Below, one piece after another: positions 28,108 through 36,155 of a stretch of 64,000 nucleotides of DNA. The notes under the pieces were generated by a model. It was given only the letters and a program-made list of their open reading frames with translations. It had not been told where the DNA came from and made no database searches. The translations under genes were made by a program, and so were the position numbers. The stretch's first letter is position 1; the number at the start of each line of letters is the position of its first letter. Source of the DNA: SHZI01 sp963802215 (GTDB lineage: Bacteria; Pseudomonadota; Gammaproteobacteria; Steroidobacterales; GCA-2729495); assembly GCA_963802215.1 (NCBI GenBank), contig CAWDHQ010000001.1, forward strand, positions 620,001 to 684,000, written 5' to 3'.

Positions 28108-28611
28108 CTAGCGCCCTACGCGCTCGAGCACGAGGTTTGAATTCACCCGACCTGGCTCGCCACTGGGATCGAAGGATGCGGAGACGGTCGCCAGGTCGTG
28201 CCGTGCCTGCGCGTCAGCCAGCCAGCCGGTCAGTTCGTCAAACGGGGCATTCTCGAGCCGCAGGCGGACGCCGCTGGCGCCCTCGGGCTGATTGCGCTTC
28301 AGATAGGAGCCGAGGCCGCGTTCCCTCGTCGATCTGTCAATCACCACGACGAGGGACTCGCCCGTTGCCGCGGCCGGTACGGTCGCAGCACCCTGCGGGC
28401 CGAACCGCCGGGCGACCTGCTCGATGTCACTGAGCAGGCTGCGCCGCGCCTCGACTTCTGCCGCGGCACGGCCGCGTGCGGCGTAGAGCGGCTGCAGGCC
28501 GAGAGCGTAGACGAGCGCGATTCCCGCAAAGATGGCGGCCGCAAGCACGAGCAGGCGCTCGCGCGGTGCCAGCTTGTCCAGCCATTCCAGAACCGGAGCT
28601 GCCGGGTTCAT
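28108..28611 (-). CDS. gspM: Type II secretion system protein M
   Basis: 167 residues from the ATG at 28611, which has GAGGTGG upstream on the coding strand; an in-frame start further out would lie inside gspL. The protein starts with a short cytoplasmic part (VLEWLDKLAPRERLL), one helix (VLAAAIFAGIALVYALGLQPLY), then a periplasmic ferredoxin-like domain ending FDELTGWLADAQARHDLATVSASF. GspM pairs with GspL in the inner-membrane platform. Confidence 0.9.
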   Translation of the reverse strand: MNPAAPVLEWLDKLAPRERLLVLAAAIFAGIALVYALGLQPLYAARGRAAAEVEARRSLLSDIEQVARRFGPQGAATVPAAATGESLVVVIDRSTRERGLGSYLKRNQPEGASGVRLRLENAPFDELTGWLADAQARHDLATVSASFDPSGEPGRVNSNLVLERVGR

Positions 28612-28621
28612 CAAAGCCACC

Positions 28622-29902
28622 TCACGCACCGGCGCCGGCGATGCGAATGCGTCCCTGGATCTCGTCTCCAGAAGCATTCGATGACTGGATGTCCGCTTTC
28701 AGATTGCCGCCCTCGACGACCAGTTTGCGGATGGTGTCGAGCGCCTCTGCGCTGGGCGCGCGAACCTGCAGTTCCAGCACGCCGGCGCGGTAGTTCAGGC
28801 CCTCGATCCTGGCGTTACCGGTCTTGGCTACGGCAACGGCCACGGTCTGCATCGTGTCGAGGAACTGACGACCAGCCGCACCAGCCGCCGCGCCGCCGTC
28901 ACCCTGGAGCCGCGAGTTCACCAGCGCACGCAGGTCACCGCTGGCATCGACACCGGGGAACGTGAAACTGGCGGCCTGACGGATTTCCGCCTCGAGCGCC
29001 GCGCTTTCGCGTCTGAGGCGCCAGGCATCGGCGCCGGCCGTGGCCACGATGGAGGCGGCCAGCGTCGCCACGAGCGCTGCGGCGAGCCGCCAGCGGGGCC
29101 AGTAGCTCCCCAGGGAGTTCCGGCTGACGTAGTCGCCCTGGAGTAGGTTCACGCCCGGAGCGGTGACTATGGTGGCGGCCAGGCGCAGCAATGCGCCGTC
29201 GGGCAGCCGGCGGACCTCGAGACTCGCGACCCTGTCCTGGAAGCGTTCCCAGATGCCGTTCGGCAGCCCGTCGACCGTGGCGTCATAAACCTGGAGATTG
29301 CGGGGCGGAACCGCGCCATCGGCACCCGCCGGGCGAGGCTGGGCCAGCCACAGTTCGAGCAGGCCCTCGAGGGAATCGAGCTCGGAAACGACCGGATCGC
29401 CGCCCGGATCCCGGAGCAGCGCGTGATGCTCCTCGAGGACCAGAATCGAGTTGCCGGCAACTTCCAGCACCGCGTCGCTGTCCGCATGGATGGCCTGGGG
29501 CTGGATGCCGGCGGCGGAGAGCTGCGCCAGCCAGGAATCCATCCGTTCGCGGCGCACCACGGCGACGGCCACCTGGTCATCGGCATACCGGGTGCCGGCC
29601 GCAAAATGGAGCTCCTCGACGTCCTCGGCCAGCAGGTCCTCGAGAGCGAAGGGCAGGGCCTGGGCAATGCGGCTGGTGCCCTTGACCGGCACGTCGACCC
29701 GCGTCCGCAACACGCGGACCGCCGGGACCAGGACGACGGTGCGCCGCCCCGCGCACAAGGGCGCTGCATCGCCCAGGGCGCCCGTGGCGGGCGCCAGTAC
29801 GCAGGCACCGGTCGCGTCCACGACAGCCCATTCAGCCTGGACGGCCTCGCCCGGCCGGGCGGGGTCGTCGGTGACGAGGCGGATGACTAGGGTTTCACTC
29901 AT
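28622..29902 (-). CDS. gspL: Type II secretion system protein L
   Basis: 426 residues. The cytoplasmic actin-like domain covers about 1-245 (VVLVPAVRVLRTRVDVPVKG and QALPFALEDLLAEDVEELHF are typical of GspL), followed by one membrane helix at LAAALVATLAASIVATAGA (about 265-285) and a periplasmic ferredoxin-like domain. GspL connects the GspE ATPase to the pseudopilus platform. GspE itself is not in the window. Confidence 0.93.
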   Translation of the reverse strand: MSETLVIRLVTDDPARPGEAVQAEWAVVDATGACVLAPATGALGDAAPLCAGRRTVVLVPAVRVLRTRVDVPVKGTSRIAQALPFALEDLLAEDVEELHFAAGTRYADDQVAVAVVRRERMDSWLAQLSAAGIQPQAIHADSDAVLEVAGNSILVLEEHHALLRDPGGDPVVSELDSLEGLLELWLAQPRPAGADGAVPPRNLQVYDATVDGLPNGIWERFQDRVASLEVRRLPDGALLRLAATIVTAPGVNLLQGDYVSRNSLGSYWPRWRLAAALVATLAASIVATAGADAWRLRRESAALEAEIRQAASFTFPGVDASGDLRALVNSRLQGDGGAAAGAAGRQFLDTMQTVAVAVAKTGNARIEGLNYRAGVLELQVRAPSAEALDTIRKLVVEGGNLKADIQSSNASGDEIQGRIRIAGAGA

Positions 29903-29920
29903 GGTTCATGTCGCGCTGGG

Positions 29921-30886
29921 TCAATTCGCGTCGAAGGCCCGCAGGCGGGTACGCACCGTCTCCCCGCTGCGCTCCAGGAGACTGTACATAGTGGATTGTG
30001 CAGTGCCAATAGTCGCGGTCACGGTTAACAGAAACCAGCTGCTCGTGACGCCGAGGCTGTTCGGCGGGATCTGTTCACTGCCCGGGAAGTCCGCCCGGAA
30101 GTCCGCCTCGTCTTCATAGGCCCCGTTCAGGAACGGTTCCACATCCAGGGGGCCGAGATTGGGCACCAGGGAGGCCAGCACCAGGTCGGTCGCCGTGTTG
30201 ACGTTCAGCTTCCAGCGCTCGCCGGCGGCGGGGGGCGGCGGCAACGCACTGATGTGGGGCCTGAGCGCAGCGTAGATCTCGGGGGTATAACCCTCGATGG
30301 CGAGCAGCTCGCTGGTCGATGTGAACCAGAAGTTTGCCGGCCGGTAGGGCGGGGCGCGGCTGGTGTACTGGTCGTCCTCGGCGCCATTCAACAGGGGAGA
30401 CTGGTCCGGATCGATCCAGTCGATCGTGGCCTCGGCCAGGGCCGTCGCCGTGGCCGGGTCCAGCGGGCGCTCCAGTGGCAGCAGCGTCAGCAGCCGTTCG
30501 AACTGGTCGGCCGCCTCGGCAACGCGCTTGCCGTCTGCGCCAACCAGGGCATTGAGGTCGAAGCGGCCCTGCTGGTCCAGCAGGTAGCCCTCGAGCTTGC
30601 CGGCTTCGACGTCGAATACCAGTGGCTTTGCCCAGTTCTCCTGGATGGTATCGCTGCCACTCGGCCCGTCGTCCCGGAAGTCCTCGGCAAGTCCGAACTT
30701 GGCGAATTCCTCGCCGCCCAGATCGTACTGGCGGGCCTGGTCCTGCAGCAGGAGCGTCTCGGTCCGGCGCAGGTCGACGCTGGTTCGCCAGAGCAGGTTG
30801 ACTGCCAGAACCGTGGCAATTGTCACGACGAGTATGGCAGTCAGGGCCGCGATGCCCGCCTGCCGGGCCCGCGGTGCCGGCCTCAC
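29921..30886 (-). CDS. gspK: Type II secretion system minor pseudopilin K
   Basis: 321 residues from the GTG at 30886, which overlaps the gspJ stop as GTGA; an in-frame start near 31012 would lie inside gspJ. After RQAG the prepilin-like helix IAALTAILVVTIATVLAVNLLW follows. The globular part shows the GspK order: DQARQYDLGGEEFAKFG, then QGRFDLNALV, and WIDPDQSPLLNGAEDDQYTS, the calcium-binding insertion. WKLNVNTATDLVLASL is the helix-hairpin-helix-like segment of the family. GspK caps the pseudopilus tip. Confidence 0.93.
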   Translation of the reverse strand: MRPAPRARQAGIAALTAILVVTIATVLAVNLLWRTSVDLRRTETLLLQDQARQYDLGGEEFAKFGLAEDFRDDGPSGSDTIQENWAKPLVFDVEAGKLEGYLLDQQGRFDLNALVGADGKRVAEAADQFERLLTLLPLERPLDPATATALAEATIDWIDPDQSPLLNGAEDDQYTSRAPPYRPANFWFTSTSELLAIEGYTPEIYAALRPHISALPPPPAAGERWKLNVNTATDLVLASLVPNLGPLDVEPFLNGAYEDEADFRADFPGSEQIPPNSLGVTSSWFLLTVTATIGTAQSTMYSLLERSGETVRTRLRAFDAN

Positions 30887-31518
30887 TGCGCCACCTCGAT
30901 GAGGCGGTCGATCGTCCCCCAGTCGTCCAGCTCGAGGGTCACCCGGATGGCGCGCGGACGATCGCCGGTCGTGCTGTTGGCATTCCGCAGGGGGGGCCAC
31001 TGCTGCAGCCACTCACCGGTGCCCTCCCCGGGGTCGAAAAACAGGAGCTTCACATCCTTGACCCCGGTGAGCAGCTCCTCGGTGCGGGGTTCCTGCCCCA
31101 GCACCCGATCAAGGACAGGCCAGTAGTCGCGGATCAGCTTGCCGTCCTCGAGCCGGTACTGCACGCGCTGGAGAGTCCCTCGATGCGGCAGATTCGCGGG
31201 ATTGGGCCAGCCGCTGCGGGTCAGCTGGATCAGGTACCCGATCCGGCCATCGGCAACCAGCGGCAACTCCTTGCACGGTGTGCCCAGCTCATCCCTCACG
31301 AATCGGGGCATGGTGCTCCCGAGGTCGTTGGTCATCAGGCGCATGGCACGTTGCAGGGTCGCCAGCCGCTCTGTCTGGACACGAGCCTGGGATTCCTGGC
31401 CGACGACGGCGTTCAGTCCGCCCAGAGCCATGGCGCCAATGATGGCGAAGATACCCATGGCCACCAGGAGTTCAAGCAACGTGAAGCCGCGCTGACCAGC
31501 CTTGCGCAAGGGATTCAT
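30883..31518 (-). CDS. gspJ: Type II secretion system minor pseudopilin J
   Basis: 211 residues from the ATG at 31518, overlapping the gspI stop as ATGA. The prepilin peptidase site is QRG|FTLLELLVAMGIF, with glutamate at +5. The later PLVADGRIGYLIQLTRSGWPNP and LQRVQYRLEDGKLIRDYWPVLD are typical of GspJ, as is VRVTLELDDWG near the end. It is one of the tip pseudopilins with GspI and GspK. Confidence 0.95.
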   Translation of the reverse strand: MNPLRKAGQRGFTLLELLVAMGIFAIIGAMALGGLNAVVGQESQARVQTERLATLQRAMRLMTNDLGSTMPRFVRDELGTPCKELPLVADGRIGYLIQLTRSGWPNPANLPHRGTLQRVQYRLEDGKLIRDYWPVLDRVLGQEPRTEELLTGVKDVKLLFFDPGEGTGEWLQQWPPLRNANSTTGDRPRAIRVTLELDDWGTIDRLIEVAQ

Positions 31519-31961
31519 GGCCCTGTCGGCTCTGGGCAATACCACACCGCCTGGTCCACCTGCCCACCCGTGCCCGGGGTAGCCGGCGGCGGCCGGCCCA
31601 GAAAGCCGGTGAGCGTGGTTACCACCGTATCCGGGCTCTCAGCGAAGGCAACGCTGATATCCACGCGCCGGAGGGCTTCAACCGGCGTCTTGACCACCTT
31701 GACGGTGTAGCGCCAGTTGGTCCGCGCCATCTCCACCTCGTCCGAGCGGGATCCGATCGGTGGAAACTCGGACAGCAGGCGCAACCGGGTCATCTCGTTC
31801 GTTGCAATCCAGTGTGCGAGTGTCTTGTCGCGAAGGCGGCTGGCGACGGTCAGGGACTGGTTGACCTGGCCGAAGGCGGCCATCAGGCCGAGGGCGACGA
31901 TTACGAGCGCGACCAGCACCTCGAGGAGCGTGAAGCCGGATTGCCGGGCGGGGTCAGTCAT
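31515..31961 (-). CDS. gspI: Type II secretion system minor pseudopilin I
   Basis: 148 residues. QSG|FTLLEVLVALVIVALGLMA is the class III signal, with cleavage before Phe and glutamate at +5. LAHWIATNEMTRLRLLSEFP is the GspI-specific 'A.W.A.N....lrl' segment. Its start overlaps the end of gspH by eight bases. It initiates the tip complex of the pseudopilus. Confidence 0.94.
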   Translation of the reverse strand: MTDPARQSGFTLLEVLVALVIVALGLMAAFGQVNQSLTVASRLRDKTLAHWIATNEMTRLRLLSEFPPIGSRSDEVEMARTNWRYTVKVVKTPVEALRRVDISVAFAESPDTVVTTLTGFLGRPPPATPGTGGQVDQAVWYCPEPTGP

Positions 31962-32505
31962 CGCCCTTTTTCAGGCTGGTCGTGCCATCAATGGCGACCG
32001 CGAGAGAGTAGCTCCGGTCCTCCTCCAGGCTTCGCAGATGGATGTCGAAGGAGTCGCCGAAGTCACCGGACGAAAAGATGAACAGCTGCGGCTCGTACTT
32101 CTTCTCCACGTCCTTCTCGCTGCGCTCCAGATTCACCGACCGACCCTCGATTTCCAGCTCGAGAGCGAACGCCGCAGGCAGTTCCCGCGGACCCAGCACG
32201 TCAGCGTCGATTGGCGCCCATTTGTCATCTTCCGGATTGAACGGATCGCCGCGATCGAAGACCGAGAACTCGTAGCGTTGCGGATAGAGTCGCAGGCCAA
32301 GCTCGCGTGACTGGAAGGACGCGTCTTCCAGGGCCAGGCCGAGGAGGGTCTGCAGCCTTTCGGTCTCACGGCGCAGCTCCCGATCAGTACCGCCGGCCAC
32401 GCCGACCGACAGGGTGAACATGGTTGCCATGATGCCGATGATGAAGACCACCACCAGCAACTCGAGAAGGGTGAAGCCGGCCGCCCTCCCGATGGAGCCG
32501 CCCAT
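31954..32505 (-). CDS. gspH: Type II secretion system minor pseudopilin H
   Basis: 183 residues from the ATG at 32505, 7 bp after the gspG stop. RAAG|FTLLELLVVVFIIGIMA is the prepilin signal. The globular part includes LQTLLGLALEDASFQSRELGLRLYPQRYEF, as in GspH, and DRSYSLAVAIDG near the C-terminus. An open frame extends further upstream into gspG but has no supporting start. Confidence 0.92.
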   Translation of the reverse strand: MGGSIGRAAGFTLLELLVVVFIIGIMATMFTLSVGVAGGTDRELRRETERLQTLLGLALEDASFQSRELGLRLYPQRYEFSVFDRGDPFNPEDDKWAPIDADVLGPRELPAAFALELEIEGRSVNLERSEKDVEKKYEPQLFIFSSGDFGDSFDIHLRSLEEDRSYSLAVAIDGTTSLKKGDD

Positions 32506-32512
32506 TGTCCCG

Positions 32513-32953
32513 CTAGTCGAGATCCCAGTTGCCGACATCGGCATCGGGGCCATCGCCTCCGGGTTGTCCGTCGCGGCCCAGTGAGTAGATGTCGAACTCA
32601 CCCTGCTTCCCGGGATTCTCGTAAACATAGGGGCGGTCCCAGGGATCCTTGGGCATCCGGTCCAGGTAGCCGCCTTCGGGCCACCTCTGGGAAGTATCCT
32701 GCGGAGGCGTGACCAGGGCGTCCAGACCCTCCTGGCCGGTGGGATAGCGGAAGCGGTCGAGCCGGTACAGCTTGAGGGCGCTCTCGATGGCGCGGATGTC
32801 CTGTTTCACCTTCGCACCTTGTGCGTCATCGATGCGGCTGATGACGTTGGGCGCGATCAGCGCGGCGAGGATCCCGAGGATCACCACCACCACCATGATT
32901 TCGATGAGCGTAAAGCCGCGTGCGGCCCGGAACGACGAGTTCGCGAACTTCAT
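32513..32953 (-). CDS. gspG: Type II secretion system major pseudopilin G
   Basis: 146 residues from the ATG at 32953, with AGGG upstream. RAARG|FTLIEIMVVVVILGI is the major pseudopilin signal, followed by LAALIAPNVISRIDDAQGAK and the calcium-loop region DPWDRPYVYENPGKQGEFDIYSLGRDGQ. It is the first gene in gspGHIJKLMN. gspC, D, E and F are not in the window; the gene upstream is divergent, so this is a split T2SS locus. Confidence 0.96.
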   Translation of the reverse strand: MKFANSSFRAARGFTLIEIMVVVVILGILAALIAPNVISRIDDAQGAKVKQDIRAIESALKLYRLDRFRYPTGQEGLDALVTPPQDTSQRWPEGGYLDRMPKDPWDRPYVYENPGKQGEFDIYSLGRDGQPGGDGPDADVGNWDLD

Positions 32954-33060
32954 GAATTGACCCTGCGATTCTGCGATGATCCGCCGCAACCCGAAGCGGC
33001 AGACGGGATTATCTGCCACCCGCCGGGCCCTGTCAGCAGTTTTCAAGCAGATTTCACCAA

Positions 33061-33687
33061 GTGGCCCTAAGCGCCCGACAAATAACGTTTTCTCCGAGAC
33101 TGGAATCCTCATCGCTGGCCTGGGCTACCGGCTTTGCTGTGATGCTCGTCGCACTCCAGGCGCTTCCCGCCGAGTGGCAGAGGGTTCTCTGGTACGACCG
33201 GGAAGCGGTCGCCGCCGGCCAGTACTGGCGCATCCTCACCGGGAACCTTGTGCACCTGGGATGGATGCACCTGGCGCTCAACGTGGGCGCGCTGCTGATC
33301 GGGACGTGGGTGTTCTATCCCGCACGGAATCCTATCGCGTGGGCCAGTGCCCAGATCGTCTGCTCGGTCGTGAGCACCCTTGGCCTGTTCTTCTTCAGCC
33401 CGGGTATTGCGTGGTGCGTCGGCATGTCGGGCGCTCTGCATGGCCTGCTGATGATCGGCGCGATCGACTGGATCCGGCAGGGGGATCGGGTGGGCTGGCT
33501 GCTGCTCGCGATCTGGACCGGCAAGCTGGCGTGGGAGCAGTTCAATGGCGCGATGCCGTTCTCTGCCGAGACCGTGGGCAGTTCGGTGGTCACCGATGCG
33601 CACCTCTGGGGGGCCGTCGGTGGATTATTGTATGTTGCGGGCGAGCAGGTTTACCGGCGTCGTGTTGGCGTCTCCGTGCCGGGCTGA
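33061..33687 (+). CDS. rrtA: Rhombosortase-like rhomboid protease
   Basis: 208 residues, about six membrane helices, GTG start. The rhomboid catalytic serine is in CVGMSGALHGLLM and the catalytic histidine in TDAHLWGAVGGLLY near the C-terminus. 'GNLVHLGWMHLALNVGALLI' is the helix-2 His/Asn segment. The short length and the 'SGALHG...DAHLWGA' pair are those of rhombosortase, which processes GlyGly-CTERM proteins exported by the T2SS. It is divergent from gspG with a 107-bp gap and just upstream of fabG. No GlyGly-CTERM protein is seen in the window. Confidence 0.85.
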   Translation: MALSARQITFSPRLESSSLAWATGFAVMLVALQALPAEWQRVLWYDREAVAAGQYWRILTGNLVHLGWMHLALNVGALLIGTWVFYPARNPIAWASAQIVCSVVSTLGLFFFSPGIAWCVGMSGALHGLLMIGAIDWIRQGDRVGWLLLAIWTGKLAWEQFNGAMPFSAETVGSSVVTDAHLWGAVGGLLYVAGEQVYRRRVGVSVPG

Positions 33688-33704
33688 CTGAGGGAACCAG
33701 GTCC

Positions 33705-34469
33705 ATGATTGCTGCAAACGAACTCCTTTCACTGACCGGCGAGATCGCGCTGGTCACCGGCGCCTCGCGCGGCATCGGCGCCGGCATTGCCCACGCGCTC
33801 GGGCTCGCCGGTGCGACGGTGATTGGCACGGCCACCACCGAAGCAGGGGCTGCCGGCATCACGGCGCGCCTCGGCGAACACGGGTTCGCGGGAAGGGGGC
33901 TGGTGCTGGATGCCTCCTCGGCGTCGTCGGTCTCTGCTGCGCAGAAGGACATCGAGGCCCGTGAGGGGGCAATTACAGTTCTCGTGAACAACGCCGGGAT
34001 AACCCGGGACAACCTACTGCTCCGCATGAAGGACGAGGAGTGGGATGCCGTCATCGCCACGAACCTGTCCTCTGTCTTCCTCACCAGCAAGGCCTTCGTG
34101 CGGGGAATGCTGAAACAGCGGCACGGCAGGATCATCAACATTGCATCGGTGATCGGCGCGATGGGGAACGCCGGCCAGGCAAATTACGCGGCCGCCAAGG
34201 CCGGTATCGTCGGCTTCTCCAAGTCGCTGGCGCGCGAGGTCGGCAGCCGCAGCATCACGGTGAATGTCGTCGCGCCAGGGTTCATTGAGACGGACATGAC
34301 CAATGCTTTGCCTGAGGAGCAGCGGGCCCGGCTCGCGGCGCAGATCCCGCTCCAGCGGCTTGGCACCGTGGACGATGTGGCGGCCGTCGTGCTCTTCCTG
34401 GCATCGCGCGCCGGCGCGTATGTGACCGGGGAGACCATCCACGTCAACGGCGGTCTGCTGATGGTCTAG
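33705..34469 (+). CDS. fabG: 3-oxoacyl-ACP reductase FabG
   Basis: 254 residues from the ATG at 33705, preceded by AGGGAACCAGGTCC. A longer in-frame reading begins inside the rhombosortase gene and is not used. TGASRGIG is the NADPH motif, NNAGITRDNLLLRM is specific for FabG, and the catalytic Ser, Tyr and Lys are in IASVIG and ANYAAAKAG. PGFIETDMTNALPE and the final GETIHVNGGLLMV are typical. It reduces the 3-oxo group in fatty acid elongation. acpP and fabF follow. Confidence 0.96.
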   Translation: MIAANELLSLTGEIALVTGASRGIGAGIAHALGLAGATVIGTATTEAGAAGITARLGEHGFAGRGLVLDASSASSVSAAQKDIEAREGAITVLVNNAGITRDNLLLRMKDEEWDAVIATNLSSVFLTSKAFVRGMLKQRHGRIINIASVIGAMGNAGQANYAAAKAGIVGFSKSLAREVGSRSITVNVVAPGFIETDMTNALPEEQRARLAAQIPLQRLGTVDDVAAVVLFLASRAGAYVTGETIHVNGGLLMV

Positions 34470-34634
34470 GCCGGCCGGCTGGTCTCCCGGGCCATCGGTT
34501 CGGGCCGCTTTTTTGCAGTGCTAGATTGGCCGGGACGGTTAACTTAGAATACCCGCCGGTCAGGGGGTGCGATCCGCGATTCTCGCGGGCCGCTCATCTG
34601 CCTGATCGGTCTCACGAATGAGGACATAGCACAC

Positions 34635-34877
34635 ATGAGCAGCATTGAGGCACAGGTCAAGAGCATCGTCGCCGAGCAGCTTGGCGTTAAGGAAGAGGAA
34701 GTCACCAACCAGGCTTCTTTCGTCGATGACCTCGGCGCCGATTCCCTGGATACGGTCGAGCTGGTCATGGCGCTCGAGGAAGAATTTGAAACCGAGATTC
34801 CTGACGAGGATGCGGAGAAGATCAAGACCGTACAGCAGGCGATCGACTACATCTCCCAGCGGGCAGCGGCTTCCTGA
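34635..34877 (+). CDS. acpP: Acyl carrier protein
   Basis: 80 residues, highly acidic. The phosphopantetheine attachment site is Ser37 in DDLGADSLDTVELVMALEEE, and IEAQVKSIVAEQLGVKEEEV is the usual first helix. A TAGAAT box at 34545-34550 could be the -10 of its own promoter, as acpP is often transcribed alone at a high level, but no clear -35 is present. It carries growing acyl chains for FabG and FabF. Confidence 0.98.
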   Translation: MSSIEAQVKSIVAEQLGVKEEEVTNQASFVDDLGADSLDTVELVMALEEEFETEIPDEDAEKIKTVQQAIDYISQRAAAS

Positions 34878-34906
34878 CTTCCGGTTTCGGCCCGGCGCAG
34901 CCACGG

Positions 34907-36145
34907 ATGTCCAGCAGACGCGTCGTCATCACCGGGATGGGAATCGTCTCCCCGGTGGGAAATGACCTGGAGACGGCCTGGCAGAAGGTCGTCGGCGGTC
35001 AATCCGGGATCGGGCCCATCACTGATTTCGATGTCAGCGAGTTCTCCACACGTTTTGGCGGCAGCATCCGCGACTTTGATGCCAGCCAGTACGTGCCCGC
35101 GAAGGAACTCAAGAAGATGGATCCGTTCATGCATTTCGGGATCGCGGCCGCATCCCAGGCGATCGCGCATGCCGGCTTGCCCGACAGCGGCCATGGCCTC
35201 GACCGGATCGGCGTGGCAATGGGGTCGGGCATCGGAGGGGTCGGTACCATCGAGTCCAATCATGCGCGGCTGCAGGAAGGTGGACCGCGCAAAATCTCTC
35301 CCTTCTTCGTCCCGGCAAGCATCATCAACATGGTTTCGGGTCATGTCTCGATCCAGCATGGATACCGTGGTCCGAATATCGCGCTGGTCAGTGCCTGCAC
35401 CACCGCGACCCACTGCATCGGCATGGCGGCCCGGCTGATCGTCCACGGTGATGCGGACGTAATGCTGGCCGGTGGTGCGGAACACGGCATCACGCCGCTG
35501 GGCCTCGGCGGATTCTGCGCGGCGAGGGCTCTGTCCCAGCGCAATGACGATCCCGCCGCGGCGAGCCGGCCCTGGGACAAGGATCGGGATGGCTTCGTGT
35601 TGAGTGATGGGGCCGCGTGCCTGGTGCTGGAGGAGTTCGAGGCCGCGCGCAAGCGTGGGGCGACGATCTTCGCGGAAGTCATCGGCTTTGGCATGAGCGC
35701 GGACGCTTACCACATCACGGCTCCACCCGATAATGGAGAGGGGGCCCAGGCTTGCATGGCAGCGGCCCTGAAGGATGCCGGGCTCAATCCCGACCAGATC
35801 GACTACGTCAACGCCCATGGAACGTCCACGCCACTTGGCGACGTCGCTGAAACCCGGGCACTACGTGGCGTGTTCGGCCCTCACGCCCGGAAACTGGCGG
35901 TCAGCTCCACCAAGTCAACGACAGGGCACCTGCTTGGCGCCGCAGGGGCCGTCGAGGCGGTGTTCAGCGTCCTCGCAATCCGGGACCAGGTCGCGCCGCC
36001 GACAGCCAACCTGCAGACTCCCGATGCGGAGTGCGATCTGGATTACGTCCCGAATACTGCCCGTCGCATGACGATCAACAGCGTGCTCAGCAACTCCTTC
36101 GGTTTCGGGGGCACGAACGGCAGCCTGATCTTCCGACGGGTCTGA
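34907..36145 (+). CDS. fabF: 3-oxoacyl-ACP synthase II
   Basis: 412 residues. The nucleophile is Cys164 in ALVSACTTATHCIGMA; the two catalytic histidines are in VNAHGTSTPLGD and STKSTTGHLLGAAG, and the lysine in that last block is also conserved. The start RRVVITGMGIVSPVGND and the end NSFGFGGTNGSLIF are diagnostic. It condenses malonyl-ACP with acyl-ACP, including the temperature-dependent C16:1 to C18:1 step. It lies 29 bp from acpP. Confidence 0.98.
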   Translation: MSSRRVVITGMGIVSPVGNDLETAWQKVVGGQSGIGPITDFDVSEFSTRFGGSIRDFDASQYVPAKELKKMDPFMHFGIAAASQAIAHAGLPDSGHGLDRIGVAMGSGIGGVGTIESNHARLQEGGPRKISPFFVPASIINMVSGHVSIQHGYRGPNIALVSACTTATHCIGMAARLIVHGDADVMLAGGAEHGITPLGLGGFCAARALSQRNDDPAAASRPWDKDRDGFVLSDGAACLVLEEFEAARKRGATIFAEVIGFGMSADAYHITAPPDNGEGAQACMAAALKDAGLNPDQIDYVNAHGTSTPLGDVAETRALRGVFGPHARKLAVSSTKSTTGHLLGAAGAVEAVFSVLAIRDQVAPPTANLQTPDAECDLDYVPNTARRMTINSVLSNSFGFGGTNGSLIFRRV

Positions 36146-36155
36146 TCCGGACGAG

